Translations under genes and position numbers: made by a program | Origin: Nereocystis luetkeana | Taxonomy: Eukaryota > Sar > Phaeophyceae > Laminariales > Laminariaceae | Length of the DNA: 64,000 nt | Reading direction: 5' to 3' | Assembly (NCBI GenBank): GCA_031213475.1 | Contig: JARUPZ010000009.1 | Location: forward strand, 4,745,601 to 4,809,600 | Part shown: in pieces, positions 23,521-34,461 of the stretch | Position numbering within the stretch: the first letter of the stretch is position 1 | How the letters are laid out: every line of letters begins with the position of its first letter | Notes under the pieces: model-generated | What the model was told of the DNA's origin: nothing | What the model saw: the letters and a program-made list of their open reading frames with translations, nothing else | Database searches by the model: none

Positions 23521-24776
23521 CTGGAGTGGAAGAAATACCTCAAGTAAAACAAAGGTAAAAACATAAAACAAGCATTGTTTTTTTGTTTTGTTTTTTTCTT
23601 TTTTGCGCTGACTCTCCTTGATTTTCATTTTATTTTTTTCTCTTCCTTTTCTGATCGATAAGCCGTACTGAAGGAGCCGTGTGGCGTGGTTGGGTGACGA
23701 ACCTGCTCCGCTCGTTTCGTATTGTCTGACGCCAAGGGGTTGGGCATAGTTGACGAACGCAGGGCGGAGACGGCAGTCTGGGTAGCAAGGTACCGGGCGG
23801 AATAGCAGGGAGAACCTGGCTATACTGCTCGTACCACAAACTGCTGCCGCCACCTGGAAGGTGCTTTGGGCTTTGGTCTGCCTGTTATTTCCCCTTCGTT
23901 TTTTTTCCTTGTTACATGTTTCCTTGGCTCTTTGTCTTACTCAGTTCACAAGCAGTGGTGTTTTTTCTTATTCCTTTTCTTCCTTATTCCCAGCTCTTTC
24001 TTTTTCTAGTGTTGGCCACCTAGCCTGCGGGGGGGGGGGCACGACAGATTGTTTCTCCTAGATTTTGCTTTCAATTTTTTTTCTTTTTCTCTTTCGATTT
24101 GTCTACCTTGTTTTTGTTTTCTCTTTGATTATTTTTTTTTGTTTCACTATTTCATAGATTGCGTATGTCGTGCCTGTCGTATCTAGTATGATGACATGGC
24201 TTTGCATTGCCCACTGCAGTGCATACTGCAGACGTGGCAACGTAGTATCTCTGTGGCGTAGCTTTGTGACCACAGAACTTGTATCTCTTCTAGGTTTGAA
24301 GAATCGGCACGGACACTGGTTGTGCTGGATGTCGACGGGTAGAAAAAACGAAACACACACAACCATACGCACTCCACCACTGCGGACACCAGGGAAGCAA
24401 AAAGGAGACTATTAATAGCAGACAAAAACCTAAAAAAAAGAAGATTAAGCGAAGCAAAATAAAGTAAAAAATAAAACGTTTGGTCTCCTGTTCTGTTTGG
24501 CGAACCTGATACAAAAAAAACAACAAACACTGGTATTGCCGATTCTGGAGGCCACACGCTCTTTGCTCAAGCGCCTTTTTCGTTTGGGAGGATTTTCATT
24601 GACAAAACCCCCCTCATCGTGGGCATTTTTCGGTCGAGTTATAGTATTTTTACCTGGTTTTGACCCTAGTGCATCAGGTTAAACCTGATTTTTGGCCACA
24701 ACTTTTACATCTATCCAACTATACAGCAGCAGAACAACAGCAGCACACCCAGTGCCCGTCCCCATTCCTATTTTAG
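23521..24776. repeat. Repeat R5 and T-rich DNA
   Basis: The segment about 23935-24375 recurs at about 28005-28425 (inside R1 copy B) and in part at 31483-31610. Landmarks are TTCACAAGCAGTGGTG, a long G run, GGGGCACGACAGATTG, ATTGCGTATGTCGTGCC and GGATGTCGACGGGTAG. It has pyrimidine-rich stretches and no gene. The function and class of R5 are unknown; it behaves as a mobile or duplicated block of about 420 bp. Confidence 0.6.
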
Positions 24777-25060
24777 GCCGGCGTCCCCGGTGGCTTGGTA
24801 GGTGGTCCAAGTCACACCGAGTGCATGCTCGTAATGACTTTTGGTTGCTTAAAAAAAACATTTCTGCGGAAAGCGCGAGAGCGTGAGTTGGTTACGTTCG
24901 ATGAACATCGACGAGCAGTGGGAACGCTGAACCCTATGCGCGACAGAAATTAAAGGCACGTACCCGGGGGGACGACACCTGCGACCACGGCTCGTCCAGC
25001 CCGCTGTGGGTAAAACCTACGACGAGCTAGGCTGGAAAGTAAAAGCGATGTTGCAAATAT
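24777..25060 (+). mobile_element. Divergent SINE relative
   Basis: Begins GGCGTCCCCGGTGGCTTGGTAGGTGG, which aligns with the SINE head, with an A-box-like TGGCTTGGTAGG. It later shares scattered words with the SINE body in the same order (TCGATG-AC-TCGACGAG; TTAAAGGCACGTACC). No B box is evident and there is no poly(A) tail. It is probably an old copy or a sister family. Confidence 0.4.
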
Positions 25061-25191
25061 AAATAAAATGAAGCGACAATATTTCGTAGAGTCCACCTGG
25101 TATGTACTCGTATACTCATTCTAGGTTACAACGACAGTAAGTATTAATAGTATACCCGGCACCTGGCGCATGTACTCGTACCTCGAACAAA

Positions 25192-25863
25192 TCAAAGAGC
25201 AATTTTATTGCCTTCTCTCACCTCGAGCGAGCCCGGATACGGGAATCCAGCGTAAGATTTGATGTTGGAGTTTAACGCAGTGAGCTTATGCTTAGTCTTG
25301 TTGGGAAAAAACCCATAAATAGGCCGCCCAATAGAGTACACCTTCTCCTTGTAGCAATGCCACTCTCCACCCTGCTCGAAGAACCCGAACACCCGCAAGT
25401 CCTTGCACCCGGCCGGAAAATTGACGTGTGTCGGATTGGTGACGCCTTTCGGCGCCATTCGACAGTCTCTCATCAAAAGGTACTGATTCTCTTCCAGATC
25501 GACGGTCTCCTCCGCATGCCTTGCGAAGTCTCCGGATATCTCTCCCCCATTCATGCCGACCCTGGCCTTGGCTCCCATGGATTTGACGATGTACTTCCTG
25601 TGCGCCTTGGTCCTTTTCTTATCCTCTTGAACTACCCAGAACGACACCGTGTAGTCGCTATCGTTGCCTAGGGTTATGCGTGGTTCTCCCCCACCAGACG
25701 TCCGAGTCTCGTCGGAAGCGACAAGGGTTATGCCCATGTGCTGAACATTCTTCGTCGGGCAACAAGGTGTTAATTCTTCACCGTCCTCTCGCTCGCCTGA
25801 CATTTGGGGTTGATCAAGCGTTGGCTGGTGCTGCTCCCGCTTTGTACTGGAAAGCGCGCCCAT
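25192..25863 (-). CDS. Hypothetical 223-residue protein, possibly N-myristoylated
   Basis: This is the best intact host-type gene in the window. It has one ATG-initiated exon with G at -3 and G at +4, and no interruption to TGA. The start MGALSSTKR fits the N-myristoylation pattern (Gly2, Ser6) with basic residues after it, suggesting membrane attachment; a CC pair occurs near residue 34. Residues 1-55 are hydrophilic and probably disordered. Residues about 60-215 look like a compact, mainly beta domain rich in aromatic and Gly turns (TVSFWVVQEDKKR, LRVFGFFEQGGEWHCYKE, GRPIYGFFPNK). I do not recognise the family and give no function. A TATA-like TATATAAC lies about 140 bp upstream, and AATAAA occurs within the last codons. 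Neighbours are repeats, so there is no context clue. Confidence 0.7.
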   Translation of the reverse strand: MGALSSTKREQHQPTLDQPQMSGEREDGEELTPCCPTKNVQHMGITLVASDETRTSGGGEPRITLGNDSDYTVSFWVVQEDKKRTKAHRKYIVKSMGAKARVGMNGGEISGDFARHAEETVDLEENQYLLMRDCRMAPKGVTNPTHVNFPAGCKDLRVFGFFEQGGEWHCYKEKVYSIGRPIYGFFPNKTKHKLTALNSNIKSYAGFPYPGSLEVREGNKIAL

Positions 25864-25997
25864 GACAACACTGACGGATATTCCTCCACGCGTGCCTCGT
25901 GCTTGTGTCGACCACTCTTGTCTTGCGCTTGGGCTTGGGCGTTATTGGAAGTTGACAGCAGTAAACTTATCCCGAATGTGGTCGTGGGTGTCTGGCA

Positions 25998-26012
25998 GGT
26001 TATATAAAAATA
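25998..26012 (-). promoter_or_regulatory. Possible TATA box of the 25192-25863 gene
   Basis: Read on the minus strand, TTATATAACCTGCC lies about 135-150 bp upstream of the ATG at 25863. The spacing is compatible with a short 5' leader, but the region is AT-rich and also contains TATATATA runs, so this is only suggestive. Confidence 0.3.
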
Positions 26013-26339
26013 TATATGTATATATATATACAGTATATAGACTCCATCGTTGCCAAAGCAGCAGGAGTGTATGTATACACTATTAACAATGTACATATCG
26101 AGGGACAGATAATGTACATATTAATATCATAGCATTAATAGTGTGTCGGTCAACCATTAGCACTTTCACCCTAAATATTCGTTTTTATCGACCCTAAATA
26201 TTCGTTTTTATCGAGTCTGGTGGTCTGTGAGAGACGGAAGAAAAATGAAATAAGACAATAATAACCCGAGGAAACACAGGAAGAACAGTCTCCGTGATCC
26301 CTCGTCCGCGTCTCGTTCTCGCAGTCTCCTTCCCATTCT

Positions 26340-26462
26340 CCACACTCTCTTTTTCTTCTTCTTCTCATCCCATTCATTATCTTCGCACATCTTCTTCTCT
26401 CTCTCCTTCCCGCTCGTAACTCAGATCCGGGGTCACATAGCAGGCTCTTCTCCCCCCTTCCC
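26340..26462 (-). mobile_element. SINE, copy S6 (3' part only)
   Basis: Reverse-oriented 3' half of the SINE body, from the TTCCCATTCTCC/TTCTTCTTCTTCTCATCC end to CTTCTCCCCCCTTCCCG. The tRNA-like head is absent. 5' truncation is common for SINE insertions. Confidence 0.75.
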
Positions 26463-26755
26463 GCACACAGCAGCTATTAACTACCTACGGTATCAGGTCC
26501 GAATTGTACCAGGGTATCAGTTATTAATTATGAGGTTGTATTTTAGGAAAAAGCCAAACTAAGGTACACCTGTTCCATTTGAGCCAAAAAGAGTGAGATA
26601 CTAAAATCAATTATACGTACACACGAAAGGATCGTTTTCGACCATCATTAGAAATACAACATATATTTTCGCCTTCGTATGGGGTCAATCTTCTAAGTAA
26701 GACGAAAGCGAACCGTAAGTCGGACTATCAATAGGAAGTCGAGCGTAGCGAGGTG
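26463..26755. other. No gene seen
   Basis: AT-rich DNA between a SINE fragment and MITE copy D, with no open frame of note. Confidence 0.5.
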
Positions 26756-26862
26756 TTAAGCATTTTAGGAACCCAGTTCCGTTTTGGGGGGAAACCACTT
26801 CTGATTTAGGTGCTTTGTCCCCACATCGACATATTATTGCACTGCGGTGCTAAAAGCGTTAA
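26756..26862. mobile_element. TTAA-flanked hairpin MITE, copy D
   Basis: Flanked by TTAA at 26756-26759 and 26859-26862. Arms are more decayed than in copy A: left CATTTTAGGAACCCAGTTCC, right CACTGCGGTGCTAAAAGCG. The inner TTTGGGG/GTCCCCA words are recognisable. Confidence 0.75.
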
Positions 26863-26978
26863 CGGTTGCAGGTCGATTTTTGTTTTAAATTATTATGTCG
26901 TGCATATTTCAATCGTCTTAATCCATTATTTGCGTCTTAGCGCGTCTTAGACTCGTCTATAGGCACGTCTAAGGTTCG

Positions 26979-27314
26979 TCGCCCCGGTGGTTCAAGTGGT
27001 TAACCTCGAATTCTACTTGTTTGAGTCCTAGGTTCGAGCCCAAGGTGGGTCGGACTTTGACTTTATTTGCAAAAATAAAAAAAAGGATTCAATTGTTGAG
27101 AGCGCCTTGCAGCGTGGGTAGGCACAATTCGATGCGATTCGACGAGGGAAGAAAATGCTGAAATCTTCTCGCCATAAAAATGAAGGCACGTACCGTAGCG
27201 GGAAGGGGGGAGAAGAGCCTGCTATGTGACCCCGGATCTGAGTTACGAGTTGGAAGGAGAGAGAGAAGAAGATGTGCGAAGATAATGAATGGGATGAGAA
27301 AAATAAAAATAAAA
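26979..27314 (+). mobile_element. tRNA-derived SINE, copy S4 with long flanking repeat
   Basis: Full head (starting GTCGCCCCGG), body and an A-rich tail with AAAATAAAAAT blocks. The 20-bp flanks 26959-26978 and 27315-27334 differ at one base and read ATAGGCACGTCTWAGGTTCG. They look like a target-site duplication of LINE-type retroposition. Caution: GGCACGTCTWAG is itself a word repeated several times just outside, so part of the match could pre-date the insertion. Confidence 0.9.
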
Positions 27315-27482
27315 ATAGGCACGTCTTAGGTTCGCCCGGGCACGTCTAAGCTTCGTCGTTTTGGCAGTAGTACTGAAACAATACCTATGTCGAATAATAA
27401 TATTTACTTAAACCAGGTACGGGTACAGCGATCCAGCAACCACACAACTACGTAGAGCGCCAGGAAATACGGCAATAATACA

Positions 27483-27603
<121 letters not shown>

Positions 27604-28572
27604 CTCACATTAACTCTCCGACGAAGGAGTCCGTGGTCACACAAAAAAAGGTGCTGGAGCCCTAGGAAGATCCGAAAAACGAAAAAAAAAAACGGCTGCC
27701 TCAAAATACACGAGACGAAGAAAGCGCACACGAGATGAAACCAATGTGCAAACTGAACTCACATGGCCACGGGTATATCCTCTCAACTATAACATAGAGT
27801 ACCCCCGTTCCCACCACTAACCAACTCGTGGCTGCTGACTACAGCGGATGCTGTCTGAAGTGCTGCCTGCACCGTACGAAACGCACGGTAGTCGTGAAAA
27901 CGAAAGAAGAACACACCTGCCTGCTCTCTGGAGTGCTGTCAGAGTGAAAACTCGCTGATAATATGCAGTGAAAAAAGGAGCAATCGAACCTTACTCTGTT
28001 CACAAGCAGTGGTGTTTTTTGCAATTTCTTCTTTTTTCCAGCTCGTTCTTTTTCAAGTGTTGGCCACCTCGCCTGCGGGGGGGGGGGCACGACAGATTGT
28101 TTCTCTTAGATTTTGCTTTCATTTTTCTTCTTTTTCTTTTTCGATTTGTCTACCTTGTTTTTGTTTTCTCTTTGATTGTTTCTTTTCGTTTCACTATTTC
28201 ATAGATTGCGTATGTCGTGCCTGTCGTATCTAGTATGATGACATGGCTTTGCATTGCCCACTGCAGTTCACACTGCACACGTAACGTAGTATCTCTGTGG
28301 CGTAGCTTTGTGACCACATAACTTGTATCTCTTCTAGGATTGAAGAATCGGCACGGACACTGGTTGTGCTGGATGTCGACGGGTAGAAAGAACGGTTTAA
28401 TGTGAAGAACACACACACACCACACGAATATCGACGATCGCTATCTCTTCCTGGACTGTCAGACACAAAAAGGTGCAGCACAGCAGTTATGATACCACGT
28501 CTCTGATAATTGCGTAGGTTATTCCCCATGAAGGGAATATAACTCGCTAAACTACAAAGACCAGTGACGACG

Positions 28573-28679
28573 TTAACCCTTTTAGGACTGCAGTCTCGTT
28601 TTGGAGACAATTGGGGACACATTACTTGGAATTGTACTAGTTTGTCCCCAAAACGGGACTGTAGTTCTAAAAGGGTTAA
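28573..28679. mobile_element. TTAA-flanked hairpin MITE, copy B (empty site known)
   Basis: TTAA at 28573-28576 and 28676-28679 flanks arms CCCTTTTAGGACTGCAGTC and the reverse complement of CCCTTTTAGAACTACAGTCC. R1 copy A reads GACGACGTTAATAACAAG at the same point (about 22740), which is the unoccupied site with a single TTAA. This directly demonstrates insertion with TTAA duplication. Confidence 0.95.
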
Positions 28680-28680
28680 G

Positions 28681-29053
28681 GGAACCTTTCTTTGGAGGAT
28701 ATATTTACCTCACGTACCAGCAGTAGTAGTAAGCGAATTGAATAGGTACGACGAGTGTGAAGATAGTTCAGAGGTATAAGCTAGGTACGAGGCACAGGGA
28801 TGTCGGTGCTGGGTAGAAGACGCTGCTTGTAGGTCACGAACAAATTTTTAATGCTCCCCAAGTGAGTTGAGAGAGAGAAAAGGGGAGAAATCGAGGGGGT
28901 GATAGTGGGCTTCGACAGGAACACAGCTCAGCCCAAATATCAACCAAGACAGCCTGGTACGCAGATACGAGCATTTTCCCATACATACATGGAGAAGATT
29001 CCCAAAGCGCTACGTGCGTATAAACATGTAACATTCGCATACAGGCATGTTGA
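28681..29053. other. No gene seen
   Basis: Short frames only. AAGATTCCCAAAGCGCTACG at about 28992 resembles the right flank of the following SINE copy (TGTTCCCAAAACGCCACGCG, about 29308). Confidence 0.45.
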
Positions 29054-29307
29054 CATTATTTGCGAAAATAAAAAAGGATTCAATTGTTGAGAGCGCCTTG
29101 CAGCGTGGGTAGGCACAATTCGATGCGAGTCGACGAGGGAAGAAAATGCTGAAATCTTCTCGCCATAAAAATGAAGGCACGTACCGTAGCGGGAAGGGGG
29201 GAGAAGAGCCTGCTATTTGACCCCGGATCTGAGTTACGAGTGGGAAGGAGAGAGAGAAGAAGATGTGCGAAGATAATGAATGGGATGAGAAAAAAAAAAG
29301 AAAAAAA
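29054..29307 (+). mobile_element. SINE, copy S5 (5' truncated)
   Basis: Begins at TTATTTGCGAAAATAAAAAAGG, the end of the tRNA-like head, and continues through the whole body to ATGAATGGGATGAG and an A-rich tail. The head with both promoter boxes is absent. Confidence 0.85.
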
Positions 29308-31482
29308 TGTTCCCAAAACGCCACGCGGAGCCGTATGTCATGAGTACACTCTATAAGATTCGCGAACGGGTATGTTCTCAAAATTCTATTTATATTCGCA
29401 AACGGGTAATGTACGTTACTATACGACAAATGTGCGCGACTCTACCACACGAATATCTACTTCGTGTATACGTAGATACCGGCTCATAGTATTCATTCAA
29501 GCCCACGTATGAGCTTGTTCAAGACAGAATACATATTTTAGTGGACATTAATTTTCTATACATTATACTCCAAGCAAAATATTTGCATGTATGTGACTGT
29601 ATCAGCAGCCGCACAGACCCACAGAGACACACGAGATATACTCGTGGTTACATCCGGCGAAAAGCCGAGGATTTCAAATTTCCAACGATACTCCTTGTAG
29701 CCGAAAGAATATGGTTGAAGACGAGATGGGAGATGATAGATATGGGTTTAGTGAAACATGACTGTTTTTAACGGGGGGAGATGTTTAGACCGGAGACCAA
29801 CTCGGAATTTTGCGTGTACGAAGGCCATTTTTAAACTGTGTACCCGACCGCTCCCGGTACAAGACGTCGGCTTGTTGTCAACTTGTTGTCTGGCCGCTTG
29901 ATTTGTCTAAAAGTTATTACTACGAGCTGGGCCAGCCATGAAGGGGGCAATCAATCATGGAGTCGTATTATTCGTTAACCCCTTTAGAACTCAATTCCCG
30001 TTTTGGGGACAAACCATCCTAATTCCAAGTAGTTTTCCCCCAATAGTCCCCAAAAAGAGACTGCAGTCCTAAAAGGGTTACCCACTACCTGGTACGAATT
30101 AGGGCTTAAAAATTGTAGGCACTGACCCTGGCATCAGTGCACGTGCAATGAAAAACAAGGTATATACAAAAGGGGACATTTTCATAATTCGACTCGGACT
30201 CGAAGAGATATCGGCGAAAACTTTAAAACACCAACTTTCAGCAATGATATAAAAATGCTAAATTAAGTACAAAAATCGCCGTTCCCATATAGGCGAAATT
30301 TACAGGAGAATACAGGGGGTACAAGGAAAACATCGATATCTGTTTCAGTGGCCGATTAGTTGCCCATCACGAGATATATAGGGTAAAAACAAAGATAATA
30401 TACTTAAATCAAGTGTAACGGGAGAAACATATTTGTTGCGATGCAGCTCTCATTTTTGCGATTTTTGATCTGACATTTCAACACCGTATTTGTGAAGCTC
30501 GTGCGAAATCATGTGTTCCACTCGTTTCAATTAATTTCACGTTTTTTTAGAGGAGTTTCACTCGTGTTTGTATTTTGGAGGGGGGGGGTTGTTCATGTCT
30601 CTACCTCAAGAAAACGAACAAAACCCGGCATGGACATCACCCTTTGAATTTAATCTCCGACTGCGTAAAATTGGGCGCGGCATGGCCGACCTCCACCTGA
30701 ATTGCCGGGGTCTTGGCCGGTCCAGCTCGTATGTGCCCCCGCGCAATACACGCATTCAAAGGAGTATATACCAGAACAACAATAGATGGACAGGGGATAG
30801 AGTGTGTGTGTGTTTTTGTGGTTAGGTTTTTGTGTTGCGGTTTGACCGTTATCTCCTTCTTCTCTTCTATATGTTTTTGCGCTGTATAAATACAGTACAT
30901 ACATATATATGTTGTAGTGTTGCTTATTTTGTTTAAATTTGAACCCGATGCTCGCCCGCTGCTGTCTGCTCTTTGTTGTTGGTTGCCTCTACTGATGTCT
31001 GCCCTCTCCGTATCGTCGTCTCCTCTCTCCACGAAAAACACCTTTGTGCACCAACCTGCGTGCTCCCATCAAAATCCAAACAAAAATTGCCACAAATACC
31101 AATCTCTAGAACCATCCACCCTTTTGTCTCATCTCTAAGTCCTATTACTGGTGGCCATATTAAATAGAACCTGCCGCAAACACGAAAACATACCTATTTT
31201 TCTTTTCTTTTTAAATATATATATATATATATATAATATGTGATGTGGTCCTAGTTACTATGATCCCCCGTGATAAAGTGCTTCTTTTTTCCTGTTATAT
31301 ACGTACGCCCATTTTATTGCATATTTATGTCCATATCTTCCTGCACCCTTACTTCCATGTCTTACCGCATATTTCTCCCATCTATCTATGCCCAAACACC
31401 AGCTTGTCCAACTACCCTACACACTTCATTCCCGGTATGTGTATATATGCCGTTACTGGGTACGATAATAATATTGCATTGC
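29308..31482. other. No supportable gene; one MITE inside
   Basis: Only short open frames. The 30568-30825 frame and its opposite-strand partner (31041-30637) have no motif. MITE copy C lies at 29975-30081 and TACCTGGTA at 30086, directly beside the MITE. A (TA)n tract lies near 31218. Confidence 0.5.
29975..30081. mobile_element. Hairpin MITE, copy C
   Basis: Left flank TTAA at 29975-29978, right flank degraded to TTAC. Arms CCCCTTTAGAACTCAATTCC and the reverse complement of CCCTTTTAGGACTGCAGTC, with TTTGGGGACA facing inward. Confidence 0.8.
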
Positions 31483-31884
31483 AATGACAACGTGGTATCT
31501 CAGTAAGTGGCGTGGTTCAGTGACTTGTACCTCTCCAGGGTTGAAGAATCGATACGGAAACTGGTTGGGCTGGATGTCGACGTGTAGAAACATTTCAACA
31601 CGAACCCTGTTTTATAGATTTTGCTTGTATCACGAGTCATATTATAGCACCATCGTGCACACACCGACAGCAGTTTGTCTGCCGGCGGGGTGGTTTAAGA
31701 TTTGGTACGCGTATAAAACAATCTCGCCGAGTAGGCGGTTCAAAAAAGGATCTTCGAGAGGGTTCAAAGCTGGCAACGAGGCGGGCGAGGGCAAAACAGA
31801 TATTCTTGGGGCGCCCACCGTTTGCGGCGAACCAAACGAAGATCGGCGATTGTATACAGGTTTAAGTGTGGACCTGGTAAATCG
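31483..31884. repeat. R5 fragment and conserved coding-like patch
   Basis: 31483-31610 matches the right part of R5 (GGTTGAAGAATCG, CTGGTTGGGCTGGATGTCGACG). 31715-31830 matches the patch at 17.6-17.7 kb on the opposite strand, with shared residues GSSRGFK and a common GGCGCCCACC word. A 136-codon plus frame (31484-31894) spans both, but it joins unrelated repeats and is not a single gene. Confidence 0.5.
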
Positions 31885-32763
31885 GTTCCCCTAGCTGCGT
31901 CGGCAAGGCACGCTCCGAGGCATGCCCTATCAGGCTTACACCAAGAGGGGTACTAGGTCTTTCTGGCGGGCGTAACGCCGGGCTCACAATCAAGAAGTGA
32001 TACCTTCTTGCTGCCGAGTCTGGCGGCGAGGCTTAGGTCGCAGTAGAGTTGGGTCGTATGTGGTGCGTCAGGCATGAGGACCTACGATTCGCGCGTCTTT
32101 TTTAGCGGCTGTGGCGGAGCAGAAATGCTCAATCGCGGTGTCCGTGCGCGGAGGCAGGCGCCACCACAGGCCACAGTAGTACAGCACCGTCTATTGCGCC
32201 GGTTACACGCTCGATTCGATGACGAAGGAGGAGGGAGACAAGGCGTCGACGAGCGGGGAAGAGACGGATTGAACTGTCACCGTGCGCGATATTGTTTGTT
32301 TCTTCAGACCATAACCGCAAGTGCGAGGAGCATTTTGTTTTTCGGGACGGGAGAAAAGAGGAACCGATTGGAAGAGAGTGACAACAAGAGCACGTGCAAA
32401 GGAGCGGGTGCATTGGGCTAAGGCGATGAGGCGGCCTTGAAGAACGGCAGCAGGACGGCACACGAAGATACATGACCGGCGCGCACACCATCACGAGAAA
32501 AACAGTCATCGTTTTTATCAGGTTTTTGGTTTTCACGAGGTAGTTTGTACTTAGTTTTATGGTCACTGGTCTCTGTAGTACCCCTTAAGTTGTATGCCCT
32601 TCATGGGGAATGACCCCCGCAATTTTCAGAGGCGTGGTATCATAATCTTTTGAGTCAGACAGTCCGGGAAGAGATGGCGATCGTTGATATTCGTGTGGTA
32701 GTAAGGTTCGATTGCTCTTTTCTCACTGCATTTCCGCGAGTCTTCACTCTGACAGCACCACAG

Positions 32764-33135
32764 TGTTCGATATAGCTTGTCTCAACGAACAGCCAAGCAA
32801 TAAGTTACGGTTACATACGTTGTGTCACGGAGGTAAAGTTAGAGGGATCGTGTCTCGTGGTATCACTCACGAGCAGTCCCACGGGTATGTACGAGTAGGG
32901 GCTATGCGAGGAGGTTTAGGTATTCGACTACGAGCGGTTGTTACTGGGCTGTGGGGAATAGACCCACATTACCCACTCCCCCTTTCTCCCTGCATGCGTC
33001 TGCCCCTTTCCGGGCCGACATAATAAATACATCTTAAACTATCTTCTACACACTGCGTGTTGCAGTGCCTCGCTCACAGCGTAATGTGGCTGTTGGGAGC
33101 TTATCCATCAATACCATTTCAGCGCTAATTGAACA
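32764..33135 (+). repeat. 5' LTR of Copia-2
   Basis: 372 bp, TGTTCGATATAG to TAATTGAACA. It aligns end to end with 39517-39886 with about 25 substitutions and a few small indels. Confidence 0.95.
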
Positions 33136-33171
33136 CGTTATCGACTTATTGTTCGAGCAAGCAGCCTGATC

Positions 33172-34422
33172 ATGCCGAGTGGAACCCCAGTGGACGGGTC
33201 GTCCGAGATGAACGACCTGACCAGTCTCTTGAGGCAGCTGGAGGCGGACAGGAGAGAAGACCAAGATCGACGCGAGAGCGACCGAGAGGTGCGACGTCAA
33301 GACGATGATCGACTGAAGACGCAGATTTTGGAGGAGATGGATCGCAGAACTGCTACGGTTAGTGAGGTTGCGTCTGGTGTTACTGCTGAGAGGGTCGGAA
33401 CCGCTACCAGTGCAGGGGAAGCAAGGGGGGTCAGCTCCAGTAGGAGTTTGCCAGGTCTTGGCGCGGCAATAGGCCTGCCAAGGAGTGGTGCGAGTAGCAG
33501 CATAGATGGTCATAAGGCTGGAGTTGGTTCTCGCGAATTTGAGAGTTTGAAGCGGTCGGTTCCTAAATTCAGTGGAAAGTTGGAATTGTTTATTGTGGAA
33601 GGAGCACTTCGAGGTGTTAATACTTCCATGGTTGGGTGCATGTCGGCGTTCCTCGTAGATCATGATATGATGATAGGCGACGTTAAGAAGAACACTCAGT
33701 ATTTTCTCTCGCACGGGTTCAGTGAGGGACATGTTAAGACAGCTAGAGTAGCTTGGACTTGCCTGACTGAGAGCGTTGTGAACCGTGATCTGCTTGGTAT
33801 ATTGTTCGCAACGAAATCACCTAAGGCTGGCTGGAGAATGTTGTGAGATTGGTTCATGCCCAAGACCATGGCTGAACAGGTCAAGTAGACGGTAGCGTTC
33901 GACTCCGCATAATGGAGAAGGAAGAAGAGTCCATGGAGTACTTCGGTCGGATAGACAAGATTGTAATTGTGCTCGCGTCGCTAGGTGTGGTCAAGTCGGT
34001 AGCAGACGTCAACCGCAAGATCATCATGACCATCACATCAGACTACGAAATAGAGGAATGTACTATCTTGTACCGTGAGGATGTCACTCGAGCGGAGATC
34101 GAGAGCATAATCCGACAGCGGTACTTGCGCCTTCCCGCGCCGAATGGTACGGACGTGGACCAGGCTCTATTTTCGAATGGAGCTGCTCGAAGTGGTCGTG
34201 CAGGTAGGGGCAGGCATTGAAGCAACGGTAAGCATAGAGGTTGAAGTGACACCGCAAGTAAGAACAGTCAGGGTAGCAGTAGCCGTAACCGCCAAGCCCC
34301 CAACACATAACCCCCCCTCAGCGTTCGACAAAGTGAAAGGAAAATGCATTCGTTGCTTGGAACCCGGGCACACCTGGTCCCAGTGCAAGGCTCGCATCCC
34401 CCCTGTACCAGAACAGACATAA
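33172..34422 (+). pseudogene. Copia-2 gag
   Basis: Starts at an ATG 36 bp after the LTR and is open for 224 codons (to 33846). It continues in other frames at 33912-34220 (gag core with VNRKIIMTITSDYEIEEC) and 34144-34422. The last piece holds a zinc knuckle CIRCLEPGHTWSQC (C-x2-C-x4-H-x4-C) near 34345-34386. At least two frameshifts separate start and knuckle. The product would have coated element RNA in virus-like particles. Confidence 0.85.
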
Positions 34423-34461
34423 GGCGGAGGCGCGCAAGGCCAGAACAACGGCTGTGAGACT

